Source: an uncultured Planctomycetaceae bacterium
Lineage (GTDB): Bacteria > Planctomycetota > Planctomycetia > Pirellulales > Thermoguttaceae
Direction of reading: 5' to 3'
DNA: 17,216 nucleotides
NCBI GenBank assembly: GCA_947307005.1
Contig: CAMZHY010000018.1
Location: 1-17,216, forward strand
The translations under genes and the position numbers were made by a program. The notes beneath the pieces are model-generated. The model was not told the DNA's origin. It was given only the letters and a program-made list of their open reading frames with translations, and ran no database searches. Below are positions 5,950 to 12,513 of the stretch, one piece after another (within the stretch, counting starts at the first letter, position 1; the number at the start of each line of letters is the position of its first letter).

Positions 5950-7764
5950 TCACTCGGCGTTAGAAAATCCCTTTCGGAGCCGTTCCAACGCCGCTATCGC
6001 CTCTTTCACCCCCGCGACGGCGGCTCGGTGATACAGCCCGAACGCTACCGTCCAATTCCGCTCGACGCCCGCGCCGTTTTCATAACAGCGCGCAAGATTG
6101 AAGAACGCGAGGGGATAACCGGCGCTCGCCGCGCGTCGGTACCACTTCGCCGCTTCGACAAAATCTCGTTCGACGCCCGAGCCAACTTCGTAACAACAGC
6201 CAAGATTACTCATCGCGCCCGAATGACCCGCCTCCGCCGCGCGGCGAAACAGATTGACCGCTTCGGAACAACTCCGCTCGACTCCTCGACCGTCGAGATA
6301 ACAGAGGCCAAGGCTGTACGTCGACTCTATATGCCCGGCCTCCGCCGCGCGACGATACCATTTGATCGCTTCGTCAAAGTCCCGTTCGACGCCTTTGCCT
6401 TCGGTATAACAAACGCCGAGGTTGTGCATCGAATCAAATTGCCCGGCCTCCGCCGCGCGACGATACCATTTGACCGCCTCTTCAAAGTCCTGTTTGACGC
6501 CGACGCCGGAGTAATAACAAAAGCCAAGGTTGTGCATCGCGACCGAGTGACCCGCCTCCGCCGCGACGCGCTGCCATTTGAGCGCTTCTTCTAGATTCCG
6601 TCTGACGCCTTTGCCGTAGAAATAACAAAGACCGAGGCTATGCGCCGACTCGACGTCGCCGGACTCCGCCGCGCGACGTCGCCATTTGAACGCTTCCGCA
6701 TAATCGCGTTCAACCCCTTTGCCATCGTAATAGCATTCGCCAAGGTTCCGCGCCGCCTCTGGAACGCCCGCCTCCGCCGCGCGTACGTACCATTTGACCG
6801 CTTCTTGAAAGTTCTGTTCGACGCCGCCGTCTTTGTCTACGGAATAACAAACGCCAACGTTATGCATCGCGATCGGATCGCCCCCTTCCGCAGCGCGGCG
6901 ATACCATTTGAACGCTTCCGCATAATCGCGTTCGACCCCTTTGCCATCGTGATAACAATCGCCAAGGCTGCGCGCCGCCTCTGGAACGTCCGCTTCCGCA
7001 GCGCGAACGAACCATTTGACCGCTTCTTGAAAGTCCTGTTTGACGCCGACGCCTTTGAAATAACAAAGACCGAGGTTATACGCCGCTTGCGGCTGCTCCG
7101 CCTCTGCGGCTCGCCGCCACCATTTCGCCGCTTCTTCCAAGTTCTGTTCGACGCCGCCGTCTTCGTCTGCGGAATAACGAACGCCAACGTTATACATCGC
7201 GATCGGATCGCCCCCTTCCGCAGCGCGGCGATACCATTTGAGCGCTTCCGCATAATCGCGTTCAACCCCTTCGCCTTTGAGATAACAATCGCCAAGGCTG
7301 CGCATCGCGTCTAAATGGTCCGATTCCGCCGCGCGGCAATACCACTTGAACGCTTCTTCCTTATCCTGCTTGACGCCTTTGCCTCGCGCGTAACAGTATC
7401 CGAGGGTGAACGTCGCGTCTGAATGCCCCGCCCCCGCCGCTTGACGAAACTGATTGACCGCCTCGACTAAATCCTGCTCGACTCCTTCGCCGTTGTGATA
7501 ACAAACGCCAAGGTTAAACCTCGCGTTTGAATCGCCCGCCTCAGCCGCGCTGAGAAACAGTTTGAACGCCTCTTCCTTGTTCTCTTGGACTCCCTCGCCG
7601 TTGAAATAACATACGCCAAGGCTGTACGTCGCCGTTGGATTGCCGGTCTCGGCGGCTTGACGAAACAATTTCGCCGCCTCTACGGAATCCTGCTTGACTC
7701 CCTCGCCGTTGAAATAACGTTTGCCAAGGTTAACAATCGCCTCAGAATCGTTTGAAGTCGACAT
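5950..7764 (-). CDS. SLR-D: Sel1-like repeat protein, 604 aa
   Basis: In this gene the repeats start almost at the initiator: MSTSNDSEAIVNLGKRYFNG already has the LGxxYxxGxGV pattern, showing that the N-terminal segment of the family is a modified repeat. Residues 38-581 hold 15 repeats, 13 of 36 residues and two of 38 (repeats 5 and 8, where the loop reads DEDGGVEQN or DKDGGVEQN). Residues 582-604 are the cap. Fourteen of 15 repeats have Cys before Tyr. Repeats 4-5 and 7-8 are a segmental duplication. The start at 7762-7764 is supported by AGGAAG (7772-7777), 7 nt upstream and weaker than in the siblings. No membrane segment is seen. Likely a scaffold or adaptor; specific role unknown. Confidence 0.93.
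   Translation of the reverse strand: MSTSNDSEAIVNLGKRYFNGEGVKQDSVEAAKLFRQAAETGNPTATYSLGVCYFNGEGVQENKEEAFKLFLSAAEAGDSNARFNLGVCYHNGEGVEQDLVEAVNQFRQAAGAGHSDATFTLGYCYARGKGVKQDKEEAFKWYCRAAESDHLDAMRSLGDCYLKGEGVERDYAEALKWYRRAAEGGDPIAMYNVGVRYSADEDGGVEQNLEEAAKWWRRAAEAEQPQAAYNLGLCYFKGVGVKQDFQEAVKWFVRAAEADVPEAARSLGDCYHDGKGVERDYAEAFKWYRRAAEGGDPIAMHNVGVCYSVDKDGGVEQNFQEAVKWYVRAAEAGVPEAARNLGECYYDGKGVERDYAEAFKWRRRAAESGDVESAHSLGLCYFYGKGVRRNLEEALKWQRVAAEAGHSVAMHNLGFCYYSGVGVKQDFEEAVKWYRRAAEAGQFDSMHNLGVCYTEGKGVERDFDEAIKWYRRAAEAGHIESTYSLGLCYLDGRGVERSCSEAVNLFRRAAEAGHSGAMSNLGCCYEVGSGVERDFVEAAKWYRRAASAGYPLAFFNLARCYENGAGVERNWTVAFGLYHRAAVAGVKEAIAALERLRKGFSNAE
6811..7300 (-). repeat. Segmental duplication inside SLR-D, 330-bp period
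   Basis: 6811-6970 and 7141-7300 align without gaps at an offset of 330 bp (36+36+38 codons), with about 10 differences in 160 bases by eye. Both encode the unusual GGDPIAM and DGGVEQN variant. A further related copy of the neighbouring unit lies 222 bp away near 6691. The unit of duplication was therefore two to three repeats, not one. Confidence 0.8.
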
Positions 7765-7850
7765 TGTTCGTCTTCCTTTCAAGCTACAAAGTTTAATCTT
7801 AACGTCGCGTCGGCGGAACCCTGTTCGATTTCCTCGACGTCGCTCTATCC
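7765..7850 (-). promoter_or_regulatory. 5' leader of SLR-D: shortened vestigial repeat
   Basis: One frame reads DVEEIEQGSADATLRLNF before stopping, corresponding to the DGEEIERESADATK relic of F but lacking the GDLTA part. AGGAAG at 7772-7777 serves as the Shine-Dalgarno. The leader is the shortest of those carrying a box. Confidence 0.5.
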
Positions 7851-7885
7851 ATACAGTGTCGCGACGACGGTCTTTTTTTAAAAAA
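7851..7885 (-). promoter_or_regulatory. Conserved upstream box of SLR-D
   Basis: The minus-strand core CGTCGTCGCGACACTGTATG with an upstream T-run matches the boxes of C, F and I, with one change in the GCGCCAC core. It lies about 90 bp before the start codon. Confidence 0.5.
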
Positions 7886-8045
7886 CTTCCCCCAAAACCT
7901 AAAAATAAACGCCCCTTGACGGTTTCTTCCGAGTTCGGCTCGACGGAATTCGTAACGCGACGGCGCGCGTTCGTCCCGATGTTTCGCTAGTCGATTTACT
8001 ATCGGAAACGCTGTGATAAAGCTAAGTTACGAAAAGACGGAACGC
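7886..8045. other. Upstream region of SLR-D, homologous to that of SLR-B
   Basis: From 7940 to 8040 the sequence resembles 3447-3550: both have CGGAATTCGTA, TTCGTC and CTATCGGAAACG in order on the plus strand. D therefore carries both the box seen before C and F-I and the second upstream region seen before B. No gene is seen. Confidence 0.5.
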
Positions 8046-8086
8046 AAAAAAAGAGGGGGAGTGGAAACATCCTTGCCACCCCCCCT
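8046..8086 (-). terminator. Strong intrinsic terminator
   Basis: On the minus strand an 11-pair stem (8076-8086 with 8054-8064), including one G-U wobble and five consecutive G-C pairs, closes an 11-nt loop. After one C it is followed by seven T residues (8046-8052). It is the clearest terminator in the window, about 250 nt beyond the stop of E and about 280 nt before the start of D. It may end E transcripts, a short transcript starting near 8116, or a leader of D. Confidence 0.8.
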
Positions 8087-8116
8087 AACAAACCCTCGCC
8101 CCCAAGCGAAGCTCTA
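8046..8116 (-). ncRNA. Candidate small RNA or attenuated leader
   Basis: A promoter-like element (TTGTAA 8146-8151, 17-nt spacer, CATACA 8123-8128) would start transcription near 8116 and the terminator at 8046-8086 would end it, giving an RNA of about 70 nt. The -10 match is poor. The alternative is a 5' leader of D with a conditional terminator. I know no family that matches. Confidence 0.3.
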
Positions 8117-8122
8117 TTAACT

Positions 8123-8151
8123 TGTATGCTGTCCATGCAAAAATCTTACAA
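8123..8151 (-). promoter_or_regulatory. Promoter-like element between SLR-E and SLR-D
   Basis: It aligns with the TTGACA-type promoter of B and with the orphan block at 4095-4124: TTGTAA, a 17-nt spacer and CATACA. B has the better hexamers. Conservation between the three blocks is the main support. Confidence 0.35.
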
Positions 8152-8297
8152 AACTTTTTATCGATATTGAAATTTATTGAGGAAAAGACGCCTTTGCGCA
8201 AACGTAACGGCTCTTTTCGCAGGCTGAAAAGATTCGTTAAGGCGCCAAAGCCGTTAAGCGATCAGACGACGTCGCCCTCCGCGACTTGCGGTTCGAT

Positions 8298-8310
8298 CTC
8301 AAAACTTGAG
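8298..8310 (-). terminator. 3' hairpin after SLR-E
   Basis: CTCAA (8298-8302) and TTGAG (8306-8310) form a small hairpin 25 nt past the stop codon. The related site after H, near 12475-12490, reads CTCATAACTTGAG. No long T-run follows, so termination here is uncertain. Confidence 0.4.
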
Positions 8311-8334
8311 AAATGAACCGGCGTTCAATCGCCG

Positions 8335-9243
8335 TCAGAGTTTCTCTCCGAGCCGTTCCAGCGCCGCTTTCGCCTCTTCCACATCTTCGGCGGCGGCTCG
8401 GCGATACCACCTGATCGCTTCTTCTAGGTTCTGTTCGCCCCCTAGACCATTGCCGTAACAAACGCCAAGGTTGTACATCGCCATTGATTCGCCAGCCTCC
8501 GCCGCGCGACGCCACCAATGGACCGCCTCTTCCCAACTCGCCGCGACGCCGTCGCCGTCGCAATAAATCTTGGCAAGATTGAGCATCGCGCGCGTAACGC
8601 CGGCCTCGGCGGCGCGACGCCACAGTTCGATCGCTGTTTTCTTGTCCTGTTCGACGCCTTTGCCTTCGAAGTAACAAACGCCTAGGTTGATCGTCGCGTC
8701 ATGATCGCCGGCAAGCGACGCGCGGCGAAACCAATTCGCCGCCTCGACATAATTCCGCTCGACGCCGACGCCTTCGAAATAACAAGCGGCGACCTTGAAC
8801 ATCGCGGTCGAATACCCGCCGAACGCAATCTCTTGGCGCCATCGCTCAATTATTTCTTCCGAACTCGGCTCAAGGTCGTCGTTTTCCTCAAAGGCGTTCC
8901 GGACGCCCAAACAACAGGCGCTCGTCGCCGCGTCGAGATACAGTTTGAACGCTTCGTCAAAGTTTCGCTCGACCCCTTCGCCAAAATAATAACAGTCGCC
9001 AAGACGGTTCGTCGCGCGAGGATTTCCCGCCTCCGTCGCTTGGCGATACCATTGGATCGCTTCAGCAAAATTCCGCTCGACGCCGACGCCATTTTCATAA
9101 TGCCAGCCAAGGTTGAACATTGCCTCTGGGACGCCAACCTCCGCCATTGTGTGAAGCGCGTCAATCGTTTCCGCCAAGCCGTCGTCGTCTTGACGACGAT
9201 CGCTAGGGACGTTCGTCGCGTCAGAATTGTTGAAGGAAGACAT
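8335..9243 (-). CDS. SLR-E: Sel1-like repeat protein, 302 aa
   Basis: The 33-residue N-terminus (MSSFNNSDATNVPSDRRQDD) leads into two regular repeats (34-105). A degenerate 34-residue unit at 106-139 starts ATSACCLG and ends SSEEIIERWRQEI; it resembles the N-terminal segment of the siblings more than a repeat. Four regular repeats (140-283) and the cap AAEDVEEAKAALERLGEKL follow. Cys precedes Tyr in 4 of 7 units. The ATG at 9241-9243 follows GGAG (9252-9255) by 8 nt. Only 93 bp separate it from the stop of F and there is no upstream box, so E is probably translated from a transcript that begins before F. Its last 20 codons match gene J almost exactly. Confidence 0.92.
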   Translation of the reverse strand: MSSFNNSDATNVPSDRRQDDDGLAETIDALHTMAEVGVPEAMFNLGWHYENGVGVERNFAEAIQWYRQATEAGNPRATNRLGDCYYFGEGVERNFDEAFKLYLDAATSACCLGVRNAFEENDDLEPSSEEIIERWRQEIAFGGYSTAMFKVAACYFEGVGVERNYVEAANWFRRASLAGDHDATINLGVCYFEGKGVEQDKKTAIELWRRAAEAGVTRAMLNLAKIYCDGDGVAASWEEAVHWWRRAAEAGESMAMYNLGVCYGNGLGGEQNLEEAIRWYRRAAAEDVEEAKAALERLGEKL

Positions 9244-9336
9244 TGATCGTTCTCCTATCGGGTCATACGAAAGCAAAGTTAAACGCCGCGCATGGACGAT
9301 CGGCTTCAACCGCGCGAACAAACCGCTTGACGCTTC
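9244..9336 (-). promoter_or_regulatory. F-E intergenic leader: continuation of a Sel1 repeat
   Basis: The whole 93-bp gap reads, in one frame, as SVKRFVRAVEADRP then CAAFNFAFV before a stop: the end of one Sel1 helix and the start of the next repeat. The frame is shifted by one base from the end of F. AGGAG (9252-9256) provides the ribosome site of E. There is no room for the conserved upstream box, and none is seen. Confidence 0.6.
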
Positions 9337-10620
9337 TCACTCATCCTCTTCGCCTTCGCCTTCGCCAAAGGAAATGACGCCGAGCGCAACCATCGCGTCA
9401 AAATCGCCCTCCGCTGCGGCGCGACGATACCATTTGAGCGATTCTTCCTTATTCTGTTCGACGCCGTCGCCATTGTCATAAAAAACGCCAAGGTTGTACA
9501 TCGCGGTGGAATTGCCCGACTCTGCGGCGAGATGCATCCAACGAAACGCTTCCTCCATGTTCTGCTCGACGCCGTCGCCTGCGATATAGCAAGCGGCGAG
9601 GTTGACCATCGCGTCGGATTCGCCGCCCTCTGCGGCGAGGCGATACCATTGGATCGCTTCTTCCATATTCTGATCGACGCCGTCGCCGTTCTTATAAAAA
9701 ACGCCAAGTTTGAACGCCGCGCGCGAATCGCCCGACTCTGCGGCGCGGCGATACCATTTGATCGTTTCCGCCAAATCTCGCTCGACGCCGGAGCCCGAGG
9801 CGTAACAAGAGCCAAGATTAAACATCGCGTCTGAATAGCCAGCCTCCGCAGCCTGGCGCCACAGCTTGACCGCTTCTTCCGCGCTCTGCTCGACGCCGGC
9901 GCCGTTGTAATAACAAACCCCGAGGCAATACGCCGCCTTTGAATCGCCCGATTCTGCGGCGCGGCGATACCATTCGGTCGCTTCTTCTTCGTTCTGTTCG
10001 ACGCCGTCGCCCCTTCTATAACAATCGCCAAGTTCGATCATCGCTTGTGAAAAGCCCGCCTCTGCGGCGCGGCGCCACAGCTTGATCGCTTCTTCCCTGT
10101 TCTGTTCGACGCCGACGCCGTTGAAATAACATCCGCCGAGGTTGTACATCGCGACTGGGGGCGCGTCCGATTTGTCCGTCTCTACGGCGCGGCGATACCA
10201 TTTAACCGCTTCTTCCTCGTTCCGCTCGACGCCGTCGCCCTTTTCATAAAGGACGCCAAGGTTGACCATCGCGATCGAGTTGCCCGACTCTGCGGCAAGA
10301 AGACACCAACGAATCGATTCTTCAAAGCTCTGCCCGACGCCGTTGCCTGCGATATAGCAGGTGGCAAGGTTGACCATCGCGTCTGTATCGCCCGCCTCCG
10401 CCGCTTGGCGGTACCAATTGACCGCTTCCGCCAAATCTTGCTCGACGCCATTGCCGTCTTCATAACACCGAGCAAGGTTGAACATTGCTCCCGCATCGCC
10501 CGCCTCCGCCGCTTGACGATACCCCTTGACCTTTTCTTCCAAACTCCGCTCGACGCGGTCGCCGTCTTCACGACGATCGCCAAGGTTGTTCATCTCGCTG
10601 GAATCATTTATAGACGACAT
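9337..10620 (-). CDS. SLR-F: Sel1-like repeat protein, 427 aa
   Basis: MSSINDSSEMNNLGDRRED opens a 37-residue N-terminal unit with clear repeat character. Ten repeats follow (38-401); repeat 4 has a 4-residue insertion (TDKSDAPPVAM). The C-terminus is unusual: instead of the ALERLG cap it ends GVISFGEGEGEEDE, a GxGxE core cut short by the stop. Repeats 2-3 and 9-10 are similar pairs, both with YIAGxGV followed by AAESGNSxAM. Repeats 4-8 are colinear with repeats 10-14 of H. The ATG at 10618-10620 follows GGAGA (10628-10632) by 7 nt; the 17-codon upstream extension lacks a better site. F is likely the first gene of an F-E transcript. Confidence 0.92.
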   Translation of the reverse strand: MSSINDSSEMNNLGDRREDGDRVERSLEEKVKGYRQAAEAGDAGAMFNLARCYEDGNGVEQDLAEAVNWYRQAAEAGDTDAMVNLATCYIAGNGVGQSFEESIRWCLLAAESGNSIAMVNLGVLYEKGDGVERNEEEAVKWYRRAVETDKSDAPPVAMYNLGGCYFNGVGVEQNREEAIKLWRRAAEAGFSQAMIELGDCYRRGDGVEQNEEEATEWYRRAAESGDSKAAYCLGVCYYNGAGVEQSAEEAVKLWRQAAEAGYSDAMFNLGSCYASGSGVERDLAETIKWYRRAAESGDSRAAFKLGVFYKNGDGVDQNMEEAIQWYRLAAEGGESDAMVNLAACYIAGDGVEQNMEEAFRWMHLAAESGNSTAMYNLGVFYDNGDGVEQNKEESLKWYRRAAAEGDFDAMVALGVISFGEGEGEEDE

Positions 10621-10728
10621 TGATTGTTCTCCAATTGTGTTGCAAATACTAAGGTTAAACGTCGCGGTCAAATCGCTGGACTTCGTCGCGTCGGCGGACT
10701 CCCGTTCGATTTCTTCGCCGTCGCTCTA
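10621..10728 (-). promoter_or_regulatory. 5' leader of SLR-F: in-frame vestigial Sel1 repeat
   Basis: From the TAG at 10726-10728 to the ATG the leader is open in the frame of F for 35 codons. It reads DGEEIERESADATK, then SSDLTATFNLSIC, then TIGEQS. This is a Sel1 repeat with the WYRRAAEAG stretch deleted and with GGAGAA, the codons GE, now acting as Shine-Dalgarno. TTGACC (10666-10671), 17 nt before TATTTG (10643-10648), could also act as a promoter giving a very short leader. Confidence 0.65.
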
Positions 10729-10730
10729 CC

Positions 10731-10769
10731 CATACAGTAGCGCGACGACCTTCGCTTTCTTAAAAAAAC
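10731..10769 (-). promoter_or_regulatory. Conserved upstream box of SLR-F
   Basis: Minus-strand CGTCGCGCTACTGTATGGG with upstream TTTTTTTAAGAAAGCG, in register with the boxes of C, H and I. It lies about 110-150 bp before the start codon. Further A/T-rich sequence and the palindrome CGATTCAAATCG (10794-10805) lie beyond it. Confidence 0.5.
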
Positions 10770-10947
10770 AACTAAAAAAAACCAAAAAAATAACGATTCA
10801 AATCGACTTGTTCGTAAACGGCAAACAGGAATCTTTTGCGCGACATAAGGACGCCGACGAGGTTCCGGGGACGTTTTCCCTCGAAAACTCTCAATCCCCG
10901 ATAAGCGGCCCTGAAATCGACATACGCGGCGACGATCCAGCGTTTAC
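10770..10947. other. Gap between SLR-G and SLR-F
   Basis: No gene or Sel1 relic is recognised here. The part next to the box is A-rich on the plus strand, and the rest is ordinary mixed sequence leading to the 3' hairpin of G. Confidence 0.4.
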
Positions 10948-10987
10948 GGCTCGATTTCACCCGTTGGAAAAGGGCGAATCTCGACCG
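10948..10987 (-). terminator. Imperfect 3' hairpin after SLR-G
   Basis: The arms GGCTCGATTTCACCC (10948-10962) and GGGCGAATCTCGACC (10972-10986) pair over most of their length with a bulge and one mismatch, starting 12 nt beyond the stop codon of G. It occupies the same place as the hairpins after C and E. No T-run is present. Confidence 0.4.
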
Positions 10988-10998
10988 GCGTCAAAGAT

Positions 10999-12033
10999 TC
11001 AAAGCCGGATCACGGCAAGACCGTCTTCCCCGGTTTCCCCCTCGTAAAGAGCCTCAAACTCTCGGCGATACCATTTCGCCGCTTCTTCTTCGTTCCGCTC
11101 GACTCCCACGCCGTCGGAATAACAATCGCCAAGGTTGCCTAGCGCGTTTACGCTGCCAGCCTCAGCGGCTCGACAAAACCACTTGAACGCTTCTTCATGG
11201 TTCCGTTCGACTCCCTCGCCGAATTGATAACTAACGCCAAGGCTGTTCATCGCATCCGCATTCCCCGCCTCAGCGGCTCGGCGATACCAATTGAACGCTT
11301 CTTCCTTGTTCTCCTCGACTCCGTTGCCGAAGTCGTAACAACAACCAAGATTGAACATCGCCGTTGGACGTCCCGCCTCCGCTGCCAGACGATACCATTT
11401 GAACGCTTCTTCCTTGTTCTCCTTGACTCCGTCCCCGTTCATATAACAGTGGGCAAGACTGAGCATAGCCACTGGTTCGCCCGCTTCCGCCGCGCGACGC
11501 CGCCACGTGAACGCTTCTTCCTTGTTCTCTCCGACGCCGTCGCCGTTTTCATAACAAACGGCAAGATTGAACATCGCGGCGGGGTCGCCAGCCTCCGCGG
11601 CGCGCCCCCACCATTTGAACGCTTCTTCCTTGCTCTCCTCGACTCCGTCCCCGTTCATATAATAAACGGCAAGATTGAACATCGCGGAGGGTTCGCCAGC
11701 CTCCGCAGCTTGACGATACCATTTGAACGCTTCTTCCTTGCTCTCCTCGACTCCTTCGCCGTTCATATAACACTGGGCAAGATTAAACATCGCGGCGGAT
11801 TCGCCAGCCTCGGCCGCTTGGCGATACCATTTGAACGCTTCTTCCTTGTTCTCTTCAACGCCGTCCCCGTTCATATAACAAACGGCAAGACTGAACATCG
11901 CGGCGGGTTCGCCAGCCTCCGCCCCTCGACGATACTGCTCGAACTCTTCTTCAGGGGTCGCTTCAGCGACTTCGTCAAATTCGAAACATCGGACAAGGTT
12001 ATCCGTCGCGTCTGAATCGTTTGCAGTCGACAT
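10999..12033 (-). CDS. SLR-G: Sel1-like repeat protein, 344 aa
   Basis: MSTANDSDATDNLVRCFEFD begins a 37-residue N-terminal unit, followed by eight 36-residue repeats (38-325) and a tail (326-344) ending GEDGLAVIRL that differs from the ALERLG caps. Repeats 1-5 are the most uniform in the window, nearly all reading AMFNLAVCYMNGDGVEE and then NKEEAFKWYRQA. Six of eight repeats have Cys before Tyr. The ATG at 12031-12033 follows GGAGA (12041-12045) by 7 nt. An in-frame stop lies three codons upstream, so no longer start is possible. The N-terminal unit is close to that of H (PEEEFEQYRR against PEEEVERLRQ), making H its nearest relative there. Probably transcribed alone. Confidence 0.93.
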   Translation of the reverse strand: MSTANDSDATDNLVRCFEFDEVAEATPEEEFEQYRRGAEAGEPAAMFSLAVCYMNGDGVEENKEEAFKWYRQAAEAGESAAMFNLAQCYMNGEGVEESKEEAFKWYRQAAEAGEPSAMFNLAVYYMNGDGVEESKEEAFKWWGRAAEAGDPAAMFNLAVCYENGDGVGENKEEAFTWRRRAAEAGEPVAMLSLAHCYMNGDGVKENKEEAFKWYRLAAEAGRPTAMFNLGCCYDFGNGVEENKEEAFNWYRRAAEAGNADAMNSLGVSYQFGEGVERNHEEAFKWFCRAAEAGSVNALGNLGDCYSDGVGVERNEEEAAKWYRREFEALYEGETGEDGLAVIRL

Positions 12034-12142
12034 TGATTATTCTCCAATCATATCGTAAAGTCTAACGTTAAACGTCGCGGTCAAATCGCCGCGCTTCGTC
12101 GCGTCGGCGGAAGCCCATTCGAGTTCATTGCCGTCGTTCTAC
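12034..12142 (-). promoter_or_regulatory. 5' leader of SLR-G: vestigial Sel1 repeat ending in a stop
   Basis: A frame open from about 12135 to the TAA at 12037-12039 reads DGNELEWASADATK, then RGDLTATFNVRL, then DMIGE and the stop. This has the order of a Sel1 repeat (DGVE, EA-K, GDxxAMFNL, GxG). The stop lies 3 nt before the ATG of G, so the relic is out of the G frame and is not an extension of the protein. It is the clearest proof that the leaders derive from repeats. Confidence 0.65.
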
Positions 12143-12143
12143 C

Positions 12144-12181
12144 CGCACAGTGGCGCGACGACGGTCGCTTTCTTAAAAAAA
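12144..12181 (-). promoter_or_regulatory. Conserved upstream box of SLR-G
   Basis: Minus-strand CGTCGTCGCGCCACTGTGCG with TTTTTTTAAGAAAGCGAC upstream. The GTATG after CACT is changed to GTGCG, which argues against GTATG being an essential -10 element. Confidence 0.5.
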
Positions 12182-12513
12182 CGACTAAAAATCCTCAAAA
12201 GACGTTTCAAACGACCATTTTCCCGAATGGAACGGAAAAACATAAGGCTTTCCACACGCAAAAAACTCTCAGAAAAAACGTTGCGACTCTGTGAATCTCA
12301 ACGCTTCAAAAGGGAGACGCGGTCTTCTTACTCGCAACTCGGAGGCAAACGTTCAGATCGTCGTCGGCGGTTTCCCAAAAAAGAACCCCCGTTGTAGCGC
12401 CGATTGAAAAAGACCTCAAACGCAGTCCGCGTCCTTGGACGAAGATCGCCAACCTTCCGCGTCTTGCGGATCGTCTCATAACTTGAGTAACGAAACCATG
12501 ACGCAAAGCGGTG
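12182..12513. other. Gap between SLR-H and SLR-G
   Basis: No gene is recognised. The part near 12465-12500 is the family 3' flank, with CTCATAACTTGAG as a weak hairpin after H. I could not identify a Sel1 relic in 12200-12460. Confidence 0.4.

Noticed and set aside
5950..7764. Helicobacter cysteine-rich protein (Hcp) type with disulfides
   Set aside because: Hcp repeats carry two Cys per repeat and the proteins are exported. Here there is usually one Cys per repeat and no signal peptide.
11197..12015. Plus-strand open frames, such as 272 codons opposite SLR-G and 294 codons opposite SLR-H (14425-15309)
   Set aside because: They mirror the Sel1 repeats in antisense, show the same periodicity, match no family I recognise, and lack Shine-Dalgarno sites.
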